From Gnetum montanum (Eukaryota > Streptophyta > Gnetopsida > Gnetales > Gnetaceae): a stretch of DNA of 33,063 bases. Where the stretch lies: assembly GCA_015680685.1 (NCBI GenBank), contig MNCI01033650.1:44057-77119 (forward strand), given 5' to 3'. The position numbers were made by a program, and so were the translations under genes. Positions 1 to 10,991 of this stretch are shown one piece after another (within the stretch, counting starts at the first letter, position 1; each line of letters opens with the position of its first letter). The notes beneath the pieces were generated by a model, which made no database searches, was not told the origin of the DNA, and worked only from the letters and a program-made list of their open reading frames with translations.

Positions 1-240
1 GAATTTGTCTAAGGACAAGTTTACGCTCTATCATGCACGGCAGCGTAATGAGCGTAATAAGCTCCAAGACAGTTAAAAGCGAATTTATCTAAGGACAAGT
101 TTACGCTCAATCACGCACGGCAGCGTAATGAGCATAATAAGCTCCAAGACAGTTAAAGGCGAATTTGTCTAATGACAAGTTTACGCTCTATCACGCACGG
201 CAGCGTAATGAGCGTAATAAGCTCCAGAACAGCAAAAGGC
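1..240 (+). repeat. Three 80-bp tandem repeats in the U3 of LTR1
   Basis: Units start at 1, 81 and 161, each exactly 80 bp and starting GAATTTRTCTAA. They differ at only a few positions each. Each unit contains one 37-nt near-palindrome. The first unit may extend a series that begins left of the window. Tandem repeats upstream of a TATA box in an LTR are typical of retrotransposon enhancers, but that function is inferred. Confidence 0.95.
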
Positions 241-561
241 AAGATCCAGAGAAATACGACGGGTTGGCATTCGTTCTCGCAACACTTAAACAACTGATCT
301 TTATGCACGTTACGCGGCGATGCGTACTCATGCGTAGGTCAGAATACAAGCATGCGCTCATTACGCTTCATCACGCACAGCTGCGTGGTGAGCGTAAGTT
401 ACACCTCGATTACTCTCCACCGCGTGTAGCGGCGTAGAGAGTGTATGTTACATTTACGCTGCGTCACGCATAGTTGCGTGATGAGCGTAAAAAAATCTTG
501 AGCGCGTTGATGTTACACCAAGGTTGCGCTCATACACGCAGCACAACGCGAACGAGCGCAA
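21..561. repeat. Recurring 37-38 nt near-palindromes (six copies)
   Basis: Copies lie at 21-57, 101-137, 181-217, 361-397, 454-490 and, more diverged, 524-561. Each has outer arms TTACGCT and AGCGTAA (TTGCGCT/AGCGCAA in the last copy; one mismatch in copy 2) and inner arms like TCACGCA and TGCGTGA around a short centre. The first five copies are all exactly 37 nt, inside and outside the 80-bp repeats, so the unit is older than the tandem expansion. They could be protein-binding sites or cruciform/hairpin sequences. Function is unknown. Confidence 0.85.
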
Positions 562-716
562 ACGCAGCCGAGACACGCCTATCATGGGCCTGCTCTTTTC
601 ACGCACAGCACGCAAACGAGCGTGTTGTGCGTAGTCGCAGTTCGACTTAAAAGAATCGCGTCAATAGGATCTGCGACATTCGGGCCCACATCATCAGGGT
701 TGCGCGTGTCGTGGCC

Positions 717-723
717 TATAAAT
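717..723 (+). promoter_or_regulatory. TATA box of LTR1
   Basis: TATAAAT preceded by GTGGCC and followed by a run of C. It lies just after the palindrome-rich U3, in the same relative place as the TATAAAT boxes of the other LTR families here. It would start the retroelement transcript at roughly 745-755. Confidence 0.7.
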
Positions 724-1525
724 CCCCCGGCTGACAAATATACAAGGGGGAACAATTGGAACAAGGAGACAAAAACCAGAGCATCAGAGCACCAGAGCAC
801 TTATCGCTTTCCGTTGGCAGCAGATCAAGAGGACAAGAGCATTTTCTGAGCAAGGAAACACTTATCGCCTTGAACAGAAAAACAAGAGCAACCTTTTGAT
901 AATCGCTGCAAATATCATCCTTTAGCAGGAACAGAACACAGCACGCCCAAGCCCTAACAGCAAATCTACCCGAAGCAAAGAAGCAGAGTTGTCTCGCTCA
1001 TTCAGCAGGTTCTATCGTTCGAAAGATCGACAGACTTCAGAGCTTGACCGTTCCTGCACCTAAGCTTTGGCCTACAAGGTAGATCAGACTTCTGTCCAGA
1101 CAGTTTTCTTGTTTTTTTGTGCTCATTTGATATCCAGTTGTTGGGGGCTTCTCCCATTGTAACGTAATATACACGCAAGCATACATCCGATCCAGCATTG
1201 AAACATAGATCTTTGAATTTTGCGACGTACACGTTTGTTTTCTCTCCCGATTAGCATCTCTTCGGCATTTTGGCGTTATTTTCGCAGCGATCCATCTACG
1301 TCGTTGTCTTCCCGTTTTACAATCTCTCGCACTAAATCACAGCACGCAAAAATTCATAATCGTCATCGATTTTACTGACCCGTAAGTCCCTGTCTGATCG
1401 ACAAGACCGTTCAGGGCACCGCGGATTCGTTTTTCCAGCTTAGCCCTCGCGCGGATCCGTGATTAAAGCTGTGTACACGGAATTTCGGTCGGTATTTCCA
1501 GCTGCCGACGTTTTCCGTCGTTACA

Positions 1526-4006
1526 GTTATCTTGAGGTTTGAAGAAGAAAAATTATTCGATGAGTACACCTCAACAATATTATTATCTATATCTTTAGAT
1601 CTATTTTTATTTTTTAATTTTTTACTGACCAGCTAAAATTTTGGACCTTGAGCTTTTTGATGATTAGGATCAAAACAATAATAGCAATGATTTGGAAGCC
1701 TAAGATATGAAATTTTTTATACAAATGTATTTCTTTTCACATTAAATTTTAATGAGTTAGGTCATTGCTTTTGCATATTAATTTTGACACACTTGTTGAG
1801 TTGGTCTTGAACAGAAATCTAAAAATGACTCCATGCCAATAACTTCTCCAACGGACGCAACAAGAATGTCAACATGTAGAGAAAAATGTTATGGGAACTT
1901 TGGAAATTTTATCCATATTGGCAAAATACTTTTGCTTTTTTTTTTTCTGGGTCAAAATCCTCTTTTTAGGATCCATAAATGTCTCAAATTGACTTTCACG
2001 ATATTTGCCATAGCTTTGGTTTCAAAAGGAAAAAGAAAAAATCCTTTGGTAAGATTAGAAGCAAAAGTTAATATAATGTTTCGAGGTTTTTAGAACTTTT
2101 TAACCCATTTCTAGAAACTGAGGCAATAGGAATTTTGCTAGTAAAAAAGCTAATTACATAAAGATGAGTCAAGATTTCAATAGTTTGATCAAAGATATAT
2201 TCAAGAAAGTTAAAATGTTGCATTATCATCCATAGTAGTAGTATTCTTAGTGATTGTGATTCATTGTTCAAGGAGTTCATTATTTTTCTGTTTTTCCCTC
2301 CAACATCAAACAATTTGAGTCATGCAAATCTATTGAACCTCAACCCAAACAATCCAGGAATTATAGAAAAGAGTGAAAAAAAAAAAACAAAAACAAAAAA
2401 GGAATAGACTCATGTGTAGCCTATTGACCAAGTGGCAAAAGGCACAAACTGGCACTACACCAGAACCCTGCCAGTTTCAGCTACCAAGGAAAGAGCCAAA
2501 AATCAGTGCTCATTGCTCAATCATGCCCCACTTCTCAATAACGCAATGCACAATACTGCCATGCCACTGTGAATGATGGGTCCAGATGCAGAGCGAATCA
2601 TCACCACAGGCACGATACTGACAAGCCAACAGCCTTCCGTTGAAGATTCTGGCAGCCACGATATCGACAAGCCAAAATCAGTCTTGCCCCTCAAACGAGC
2701 ATTTCACAACAGCAGCAGTCAGAAAACTACGGCAGCAATCCAACCACAGACGAGCAGGCCCACAACAGCAACTGTCAGAAAACGAGGTTGCAGCCACGAA
2801 GAAGATCTTAGCTGAAAACCGGTTCCAACTAAGGGCTACACTTGCAAAGACAAACATCCGCAGCCACCCAAACGAGGCTGCCATTCCTAGAATGATTTCT
2901 CAGTTCACATAATCTGAAATAAGCTTTAAAGGTTCAAAGTTGTTTATTTTATTCTCTCCGTACAGAAATGTAGTTTCGCATAGCGGTCGGTATTTTGGAC
3001 TTTGAACGCGAATTCGCAGTTTGCTGGCACTCTCTGATGCATGATCTTGCAGGAAACGTTATAAAATGTCATCAAATTAGAGCTTGTGCATTGCAGAAGT
3101 TGGATATATGAAGAATGAGTTCCCTTTTTGAAACTGAAACTGGAGATTTTATTACGTCCGTAGAGTTTTACCTTTCTTATGATTCCGTATTTGCAGTGTT
3201 TTGAAAATTTTGAGAGTAACATGCGATCCAAGGCGAGATCGGATCACTCTGTGTGGACAAACGGCTGCGCTGCGCAGGCGTGTGGGGTTCCGCTTTGCCT
3301 TTTTGGAATTGGAATTTATCCCACGGCCACGGTACGGCTATGTAGCGCCTTTGGATTTTGTCATTGAGAGGTTGTGTGAAGGTCTTGACAGGAATCGACG
3401 ATCCACATGTTTTGCAAGTTTTTGTCATTCGGTAACCAAATCGCGTTAAAAGAACGACAATTTTTTACTGACGATCTTTTCTGCTTGTTAATGGCGTTAG
3501 TTGTCACCGTCCGGATACGTATATCGGCAACGCGATGTGAACATTCGACGTAACGCGGACGCCACGCGCCGTTGCCTGCCAGGGCACGCAGAGGCACATG
3601 CCCGTGTTCCTTTTCTTGTCAGTGCACCGGTATCCGATCCGATGGTACGAGGTCCTTTTTTAGCGAAGCAATTATTTTTGCTTTAGATCATGATACAGTA
3701 GCTTTTAAGCATGCAAATTTTACTGAAACTGCTGTTTTCTGTGCGTGATGCTCAAATTTTTTTGCACATGAGTCATCCCTTGCTATGCTCGTGGGTTGCA
3801 TTACGTTTGAGTTTTCTACCTGCGAGTGCATGAGCCGTTAATTTATTTCCTTTCTGAGAATCACAGTAGTTATATTTAGGTTGCTCTGTATGACCAGAAA
3901 TTTCCATTCTTGTGTTCTAAGGATATATATTTAGCTTACATTAAGCGCGTTGCACACAATGGCGGAGCCGGACCGTAGGAGGGGCAAGTAATTAGAAAAC
4001 ACAAAT
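1526..4006. other. No recognisable gene; AT-rich then mixed-composition DNA
   Basis: 1526-2390 is AT-rich with homopolymer runs. 2390-2900 is CA-rich and has short repeated phrases such as GACAAGCCAA and CAGAAAAC. 3180-3690 is richer in G+C and CpG and could be a gene edge or retroelement remnant. Open frames here are under 100 codons, overlap in several frames, and none carries a domain I recognise. Confidence 0.6.
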
Positions 4007-4219
4007 GGAGCCGCGAAACCTATGCATCGGTGATTTGCGAAACTTTGATGAACTGTTCACGTTGGATTCTGGACCTCCTGCAAAAGCACATTAAATCCAC
4101 AATGGGTATATATTTAATATTAAATTCACAATGGGTGTACACATAGAGCTGCCAAACCTATGCATCAGAGCTTTGCAATTCTGGAGAAAATTTGACGAAA
4201 AGCGCATTAAATCCACAGG
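4007..4219. repeat. Diverged direct duplication
   Basis: The stretch from 4008 (GAGCCGCGAAACCTATGCAT) to about 4101 recurs from 4146 (GAGCTGCCAAACCTATGCAT) to about 4219. Both copies end in GCRCATTAAATCCACA. The second copy is shorter by internal deletion. Origin unknown. Confidence 0.75.
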
Positions 4220-4512
4220 TACATATTTTATAATTTTCAATAAAATTTTCAATTTTTCACATATATATTGAAATGCTAATCTTGACATTCATTGCTATTT
4301 AATTGTTACCTGTTTTTCCTCCATATATGCATTGTCTATTAAAATCTTACCTATCTTCTCCTTTAAATCCCATGTCCAACATTGATATCTTTTTGTTGAC
4401 AAAACCAAGATTATCTTTATCATACTGTTGTACCTACACCTCACTTAGGTCCACCATGGCCACCATGACAAAGTCGGTAGCAAACATAGAATGGTAGCGA
4501 CAATAGATAGAA
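4220..4512. other. Unassigned AT-rich spacer
   Basis: No coding, repeat or RNA feature could be supported here. It includes two neighbouring CCACCATGG-like phrases near 4450 but no convincing reading frame. Confidence 0.5.
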
Positions 4513-4765
4513 TGTCATGCCTGGTGGAGTTGCTCTGTGCCAATTGCATGCAAACATTGAATCTGCTAAGTAGGAATTGTGTGTTGGATTGAAATGCACC
4601 TCCCAACTTGTTTAGCCGCAACTACATCTCAACTCCATTGCTGTCATGCCTGGTGGAGTTGCCTTGCACCAGTTGCATGCAAATGTTGAATCTGAGTAGG
4701 AATTGTGTGTTGGATTGAAATGCACCTCCCAACAACTTGTCTAACCACAACTCCATTGCTAGACA
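4513..4765. repeat. 129-bp tandem duplication
   Basis: TGTCATGCCTGGTGGAGTTG occurs at 4513 and again at 4642, exactly 129 bp apart. The similarity continues through GAATTGTGTGTTGGATTGAA and CACCTCCCAAC in both copies. The second copy has small internal deletions and an added CAA. The right end runs into the possible XTH-like exon (4740-4889), so the duplicated unit may derive from the intron or tail of that fragment. Confidence 0.9.
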
Positions 4766-4889
4766 TGCGAGTGTGGTAGTTGTCGCCTTCCCACGTTGCA
4801 TGGAAGTCTCTTATGAAATTGGCACTTGCCATGGTAGCCAGCCACACCAATACCATTGCAACAAAGCAAACACAATGATTTCTCATCAT
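4740..4889 (-). pseudogene. Possible secreted XTH-like N-terminal exon fragment
   Basis: On the - strand, a Met-Met start at 4884-4889 opens a frame with a short basic start (MMRNHC). A hydrophobic stretch of about 17 residues follows and ends in ATMASA, a good signal-peptidase site. The mature start NFIRDFHATWEGDNYHTRM resembles the beginning of plant xyloglucan endotransglucosylase/hydrolases, cell-wall enzymes whose first exon typically encodes a signal peptide and about 30 further residues. After about residue 50 the frame enters the 129-bp duplicated DNA and loses similarity. I found no catalytic exon (DEIDFEFLG-type motif) nearby, so it is at best a gene fragment. The frame stays open upstream of the chosen Met, but that part does not look like a signal peptide. 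The match rests on one short motif; any small secreted protein remains possible. Confidence 0.35.
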
Positions 4890-6189
4890 TCTTCTTGATT
4901 CTCTTCTTTGCTCTTTTTTCTCTTCTGCAAATGCAAATGGAACCTTGAATTGGAAATAGAGTTTGCTACTTGAGAAACACAAAGGCTTTTGCCTCTGTTT
5001 CTTTGGATTGCTATTTGATGAAAGTGTGCAGTATCATTTGCAATTTATTGCTTTGCTGAAGTAGCCATGGCAGGGTATGGAATAGGGTCAAAAGCTTTCC
5101 AACTTCCAGTAATTAAACAAAATGCAGAAACAACTGCTTTGCCTTGCCACATGATTTGTAGTAGAGGTGAGTAAAGGTAAACACATTCAATGTTCCTTTG
5201 GTCCTTGTGTTTGATCTGAGCAATAATGAACAATCCTTTCTTTTTGAATGACCTTTGAAGGATCTCTCTGCAACTCACCTCCCAACACAATAACATTCAT
5301 CATGACTTGAATTCCTAAACACGGGATCCTTCTGTGGAGGAATGGGGTGAAAAATTGATTTATGTCTTTCATTTGGTTCTTTCCTGGGTATTAACTTATA
5401 TTTTCATAGTTCGTCTTGTCTGGATCATCATGCTTTAGGATATATTAGGACATTGTTACATGAGTAATAAAGCAAGTTGAAAATGCAAAAACTGTAGGTG
5501 ATAACTTGACCAGTGTATTCATTTTATTGTTGTGATTTTGGTTGCAAAAATTATATGTTTGGCTTGATTATGGCTCTTGAGTAAGGAGATGAATTCAACG
5601 CTCTCCAGATTAATGCACATGGAATAGTTTTCTAAAACCCCTCTACAACAACAGAATAAAAAATAGATTTTCTTGATTAGCATTCTTTCAATAGCTATTA
5701 AGTACATCCATCTATAATTTTCAGTTTTTCATTTGGTCCTTATTGAAACTTCATCTTGTAATTTTTAAGTTTATCACTATTTTGTATTTTCAATTTTTTC
5801 TTCAACTATTATTATTTTGCATTTCTAGATTTATTACATTGAACAACATTTTAGTCTTAAAGCCCTTAAGATGTTTTCCTACAAGCTCAATGCAAACAAA
5901 CAAAAAGAATAGACACCCTTAGTCAAGGTAATTTGGGTAATTGGTAAGTATATTTATTTGTAGTTTTTTCAAAAAATTCATTTTAACTCTTGTGAACTGA
6001 CGAGTAGTAGTGATATCTTCTAATTTTTACCATTAATATTTATAGAACTATAATGATGAGCTCTATTCAAGACAGATAATAATGAGAATGAAAATATCTC
6101 AAATTGTCATGTGGAAATTTTGAAACCATTTGCAAGAAAGATTTATTCTGAAATCTCCATTAAAACTGTTTGTAACACAATTAGACACT
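4890..6189. other. Unassigned AT-rich region left of the hAT gene
   Basis: No open frame with a recognisable domain. It should contain the 5' end of the hAT element (terminal inverted repeat and promoter), but I could not identify an inverted terminal repeat or 8-bp target duplication by eye. Confidence 0.5.
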
Positions 6190-8070
6190 TGTAAGAGTGA
6201 AGAAGGTGGAAGCAAAAGATGAAAGTGTTATGTATGTAGCCATGAATTCACTACAAGTGTTTCACAAATACATAATCATTGAAAATAAAACATGAACCAG
6301 TGTTGTTGCATGTAAATTTCCATATCCTTATATTCAAAAAGCGATGTATGTATTACTGCTTTCAAACAAGGACTATGATAAAGAGTATTATTGTAAGTGT
6401 TCGAATAAAGGGAAGCAAGAATAGGACAAAGGATGTTATACAATTAGTAAAAATAATAGTTAAACAAACAACAATAAATTTTCAAGTTGAAAAAAATGAA
6501 AGTTGATATTAGTATTGCAAAAATGTTTTATGCAAATGGATTATCGTTCAAACTTGCACGTACTCCTTCATTTAAAAAAACATTTCGTTGTGTCATTAAA
6601 TCAAGTAACATTTTTAAAATTTAAATTATTATTATTTATTTAAAACTATTAGTAAAATTAAAATTTTTATATGGCAGGTCCATCTTATGTCCCTCCAACT
6701 GAAAATAAGATTTAAAATGATCTTCTTGATGAGAGGTATGAACTTGGCATGAAAAAGTTTGAGGATGGAAATAATTTTGGTAGTAAAGTGGTTATTCTGT
6801 TATAATGGATGGATGGATTAATATTCGTCAACGTCCATTAATTAATATTATAATTAGTTGTCAACTTGGGCCATTTTTTCTTAAAGCTATAGACTACTCC
6901 AATCATATAAAAGATATTAAATTTCAAGCCAAATTATTAGAGACAGCAATTGCAACTATTGGTTCAAGCAACATTATTCAAATTATAACAGATTCAGCTC
7001 CTATTTGTAGACGTGTTGGAAAAATGATAGAAATGATTTATCCAAATATATTTTGGACTCCTTGTTGTGTTCATTCTCTAAATAATACACTTCATGATAT
7101 TGATAAAATTGATTAGGTGAAAAAGCTTATTATAGATGCAAGAGATACAAATTTTCATTTGCAATCATCACTATTCAAATTTCTCATTCAAAGAACGTAG
7201 CAAAAATAAGACTTTCAAAAAGCCTATGAAATAAGGTAATAAAATCGAAAAATCTATATTGTGTGTTTTTAAGAGATTTGATTTATTAATGCTAAACTAA
7301 TTATAAATTTTGTGAAATAGGTATGCTTCATATTTCATAATGTTGGAGAGAATGCAAAAGATACAAGAATCATTACAAACAATGGTTATAACCAGGAAAT
7401 GGAAAAATTGGGAGAAACCAACACAAATATGGAAAAAAGTGTTAGAAAAAAGATTTTATCATATGAATGGTGGAACAAGTGTAGTAAGAAATAATTTATT
7501 TGAAATATAATTCTTTATTTTTTATTGTTTGCATCTTTATATCTTATTAAAAAAAATACTTATTATATTGTAAGAAGATTATTGGTATGCCACAACCTAT
7601 TGTTGATTTCATTCGTTATGTTGATACAGATACACCTGCATTAAGAGAAATTTAGGTAATTTATAAAAATATGTTAATAAAAATTAAAAGTAGGGTTCTA
7701 TAAATGGATAACTCTTTTCATTTTTATAATAATTAGTTATTTCCATTGATTCTAAAAAGATGGAATGCTACAAATACCCTATTGCATATGGTTGCATATG
7801 CATTAAATATTAAGTGGTATTTTTGAAAACATAAAAATAAAAATCCAACAAGGCCTTGTGATGATTTTGATGTAATAATAGGTTTCTTAAAAATATGTTT
7901 AACAATTATATTCATCTTGTACAACTAGCTTAATTATAAAGAAATGGCTTCAATTTACTAAAAGACATACAAAAACATTTAAATGTAAAGGTGCTATGCT
8001 TGATATGGATGGAATAGCTCAAGAAGATCTAGTTGGATGGTGGAGTTTGCATAGTGGAGATATTCATAGA
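6190..8070 (+). pseudogene. hAT transposase, 5' part (BED finger, DUF659), decayed
   Basis: This is a plant BED/DUF659-type hAT transposase, the cut-and-paste enzyme of a DNA transposon. In order: a BED zinc finger at 6207-6300 (GSKR, a stop TGA where the family has Trp, then KCYVCSHEF and His codons at 6271 and 6277); AKMFYANGLSFKLARTPSFK at 6510-6570, matching the family's FYACGIPFN motif; GPSYVPPTENK after a likely intron acceptor near 6676; DGWINIRQRPLIN through FWTPCCVHSLNN at 6808-7083 (DUF659); and later blocks YASYFIMLERMQ, MPQPIVDFIRYVD and LKRWNATNTLLHMVAYALN. Several AT-rich stretches bounded by GT and AG (such as about 7229-7320 and 7656-7736) look like introns. Stops and frameshifts make it non-functional. 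The last block, GWWSLHSGDIHR, ends exactly at the insertion point of element A and resumes at 15824. Confidence 0.9.
8066..8070. repeat. Target site duplication of element A, left copy (ATAGA)
   Basis: ATAGA immediately precedes TGTAGCGACA at 8071. The identical 5 bp follows the other LTR end at 15824-15828. Five-base duplications are typical of Gypsy integrases. Confidence 0.95.
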
Positions 8071-9310
8071 TGTAGCGACAAAAAACGTCGGTGGCTGAAA
8101 ACATCGAGAGGTCTTCGAGCGCACAGCGTAACCTTGAATCCGGGTGAGGGCTGTGTTGGAGAAAAATGGATTCAGGGTGCCCTGAATAGTCTTGTCGATC
8201 AAACATGGACTTAATAGGTGTATAATAACCCTTTTGCAAACAATGATTTTAAATGACATACCTAGTGGTAAAATAGAAGAAAACGTAATGTGCACAATAG
8301 TGGAAACGTGCTAAAATGCGTAACGGAACAGTAGACATGATTGAATGCTTTACAATGCTAAAAAAAATAAATGATATAATTAGACAAAAATAGAGTTTGA
8401 ATAAGAAGATGCACTGCCCCAAAAAAGGGGTACATGTATACAGAGTGTACAATAGATGCAGTAAGAACACAATCACAGCTTTGGTGGTGTCAGGCTATGA
8501 AATCTGGTGCTTACTGTGATAAACTGTGCCTATTGGATTGGTAGTCACAGTGTACTACACGATGTTCCACTGGGCTGCAGTGTACTGTGTGGTGTAGTTG
8601 TGCCTCTTTGTTGGTGTGGGGTGCTCTAGGTCTTGTTCGCCCACGGAGCTAAAATGCCAAGATGCCAAAATGCCAAATGCCTTACTAGTGAAGAAATGGA
8701 AGCCTCCCCCCCTCTTTTTTTCTCCTCTTTTTTTTTCAAGAGAGGGCATATAGGTATTTATAGGGCTAAGGTTAGCCCAAAATGTGGATCAGGTGCCATG
8801 TGGTAGTGCGGTGGGTAACAACGCGTAACACTACATAACAACGCAGCGTAACAGGGTGTTACGCTTTGCTACAGGATGTTATGCTACACTACGCTATGCA
8901 GCATAGCAGTGTGTAACATCGTGTAACAACGTAGCGTAATAGGGTGTTACGCTATACTACGTGGCATAGCAGCATGTAACAGGGTGTAACATTACGTTAT
9001 AGGGTATTACGTTATGCTATAGGATGTTACGCTACGCTGTGTAGCGTAGTAGTGTGCTACGCTACATAGTGGAGTAGCGTAACACTGCGTAATAGTGCAA
9101 CGTAATAGGGTGTTACGCTATGCTATGCTACGCAGCGTAGTAGGGTGTTGAAAATGCCATCGTTTTGACACGTAAAGAAATTTTGCAAATCTACCAATTG
9201 GAGCCAACTACACTTAGCACTTAGAAAAATATGGGCAAAGTGCCACTATTTTAACACTTAGCCATATTTGCAGTTGCAATGTCGAGACTTGAAATTTTTG
9301 TGGTGTTTCA
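8071..9310 (-). repeat. Element A 3' LTR (1240 bp)
   Basis: Matches 14724-15823 throughout. In element orientation it begins TGAAACACC and ends GTCGCTACA. It is about 140 bp longer than its partner because the GTTACGC/GCGTAAC-rich U3 block (about 8815-9145) is expanded. A TATA box (TATAAATACC on the - strand) lies near 8755-8764. Confidence 0.95.
8815..9145. repeat. Degenerate GTTACGC/GCGTAAC array in element A U3
   Basis: Dozens of copies of GTAAC, GTTACGC, GCGTAAC and CTACGC in both directions, irregularly spaced. The partner LTR has the equivalent block at about 15476-15665, only about 190 bp long, so the array has changed length since insertion. The same word family fills the U3 of LTR1. 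Confidence 0.85.
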
Positions 9311-9381
9311 ATGGTCCCTCTTTGTTGACGTCTAGAGGAGTGGCCCGAGAGACGTTGACAAAGAATTACAAAACACCACAA
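9298..9381. repeat. Inverted repeat spanning the element A 3' LTR/PPT junction
   Basis: TTGTGGTGTTT (9298-9308) is the exact reverse complement of AAACACCACAA (9371-9381). Inside it, CTTTGTTGACGTCT (9320-9333) pairs with AGACGTTGACAAAG (9350-9363) at 12 of 14 positions. The structure covers the LTR edge and polypurine tract, so the U3 start and its flank could fold together in RNA or DNA. Confidence 0.75.
9311..9325 (-). promoter_or_regulatory. Polypurine tract of element A
   Basis: On the - strand, ACAAAGAGGGACCAT lies directly before the LTR start TGAAACACC. This is the expected position for the primer of plus-strand DNA synthesis. Confidence 0.7.
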
Positions 9382-10991
9382 TAGACATGTCACCAACGTC
9401 ATTTGTCAACACAAAATCAGATGTTGTTTTACCATGCTCAAGAGTGTTATGGGAATAAAGTTATGCTAGGGGACAAGGGGTATAGGCAATGTTAGGGAGA
9501 TGAAATTTAAATAGTGGGAACGAAATGCAAACAATGGATCATGATGTAAGATGCAAGTTCAACATGGTTGATAATGACCATGGGATGATGTGGTTTGCCC
9601 CTGAAACGTTGACCTCTTGTTGGAGTGTTTACAAGAGCGTCAAAGTCCATCCAAGGATGAGCCAATTGCGAAGCTGCAGTGTTGTTGATTTTTTTAGGCG
9701 AACCTTCTTTGGGTTTGGCTTACTACTGAATGTTGGCTGCAAGTTGGCCATTGAAAAGATGGATTTTTTTTCCTAGAGATGATTCGTGTTACATACGCCT
9801 AGGCTTTGACCATGCAACAGAGGCGCCCCATAGGATGAATTGTGTTACATCAACCATGGGTTCAACGGTTGATATGAAGAGAATGCCATGTGTGTCACAG
9901 TGCATATGCATCAGAGGAGTGTGAAATCATGAGTATGGGGAGGATGAGAGGATGTTGGGATGAAGGAATGGATGTGCATAGGCTATAATAGGGATGAAGG
10001 GGATGTGCACTATTGAGTGGCTCAACTAGTCTAGTCATGCACATCAAAGCAATGTGGTGACTTGTCACTGCGATGAGGTGCACTTTTGCATGACCGCCTC
10101 TAAGGCTTCATCCTGCAAACACAACTAAGAGAGGATAAGAAAATCGTAAAACGTGAAATGCAAGTGCAAATGCCAGATGTGAAGATGCTGCAAGTGTTGG
10201 ATGTGAAGATGCTGCAAGTGCTGGATACTGTGCCAGTTGCAAGTGCTCAGAAAGCCAGTGAAGGTGCCAGTGTGATGATGCTGCAAGTGTTCTAAATGCT
10301 GCACTAATGGCAAGTGCTCCAAAAGAATCACCAAAATGGTGGGAGGTGATGATGCTGTGAGCACCCCCAAGGTAATGGCAAGTGTTTGGATCAGATCAGC
10401 TACATGCCAGTTTAAAGTCCTAGCAGACTATGAACCCAGTTTAAGGTCTTGGCAGACTGTGATATGCTAGTTTATAGTCCTAGCAGACTGTTGGATGCTA
10501 GTTTAATGTCGTAGTGGATAGTGGATGTTATGCCAGTTTAACGTGATGACCTAAGGACAAGCTGTTGTGCCGGTTTAACGTCATGACCCAAGGACGAGTT
10601 GTGCCAGTTTATAGTCATAGTGGATTTTCTGTGCCAATTTATAGTCATAGCGGACTAGTGCTTACCTTGCTTGTATAATGTGTGATACTACACGTGTAGT
10701 CATGCTGTGTGCCTGCAAGATCCTGCAAAAATCAACTAGAAAGAAAACAACATCAAGAAACACCTATTGTAAATAGAGTTAAAATGTATGAATGAAAGAA
10801 AAGAAATGCAAAAAGTGATAGTTTTAGGCCGTTTCAGGCCCTAGGCTATTTTAAGGCCTTTTTGGGCCATGTGTTTTTGTAGTTTCATGTTTTATAGTTT
10901 TTTTGTTTGTTTTCAAATGTAATGTGTAAGCTAAGTGGATGGATGCATAAACAAAATAAAATAAATATGTGAACAAAATGAAATGCTTGAT
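9326..10991. other. Non-coding 3' region of element A
   Basis: About 1.7 kb between the protease and the 3' LTR, where a full Gypsy element would carry reverse transcriptase, RNase H and integrase. None of their motifs is visible. It holds the junction hairpin, a 24-bp tandem duplication at 10176-10222 (GATGTGAAGATGCTGCAAGT repeated) and the motif array at 10405-10660. Confidence 0.7.
10405..10660. repeat. Array of a ~22-nt motif (eight copies, 30-35 bp spacing)
   Basis: Copies of TGCCAGTTTAACGTCNTAGC and variants begin near 10405, 10435, 10465, 10496, 10533, 10568, 10602 and 10632. Three more copies lie inside the gag frame of the same element at about 12374, 13813 and 13847. The core GTTTA...GTC..AG is kept in most copies while the spacers vary. 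Confidence 0.85.

Larger units (their letters stand above)
1..1525 (+). repeat. LTR1: right part of a Gypsy-type LTR, + orientation
   Basis: This is read as an LTR because its last ~145 bp align, on the opposite strand, with the termini of both LTRs of element A (8071 and 14724). Shared blocks include GATCGACAAGAC, TTCAGGGCACC and CCGACGTTTT followed by GTCGYTACA. The LTR ends in TTACA at 1525. A TATAAAT box at 717-723 sits upstream of this U5-like part, as in element A. The U3 is packed with TTACGC/GCGTAA motifs, also as in element A. No primer binding site follows position 1525, so this is a 3' LTR or a solo LTR. The left end lies outside the window and the target duplication cannot be checked (the right-flank candidate is GTTAT). 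Homology by eye is about 70%, so it is a related family and not the same one. Confidence 0.75.

Noticed and set aside
1-561. CRISPR-like array of regularly spaced repeats
   Set aside because: The 80-bp units are contiguous with no unique spacers, the palindromes are unevenly spaced, and the context is an LTR with a TATA box in plant DNA.
2573-2912. Overlapping 80-90 codon + strand frames rich in Gln, Ser and Thr
   Set aside because: Low-complexity CA-rich DNA is open in more than one frame. No domain, splice or start context supports a gene.
4890-6189. Terminal inverted repeat and 8-bp target duplication of the hAT element
   Set aside because: No convincing inverted pair with the 16400-16800 side could be found by eye, so element ends are not annotated.
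9326-10991. Search for reverse transcriptase or integrase remnants in element A's 3' region
   Set aside because: Neither strand shows the YxDD, RNase H or integrase zinc/DDE blocks by eye. The region is repeats and non-coding DNA.
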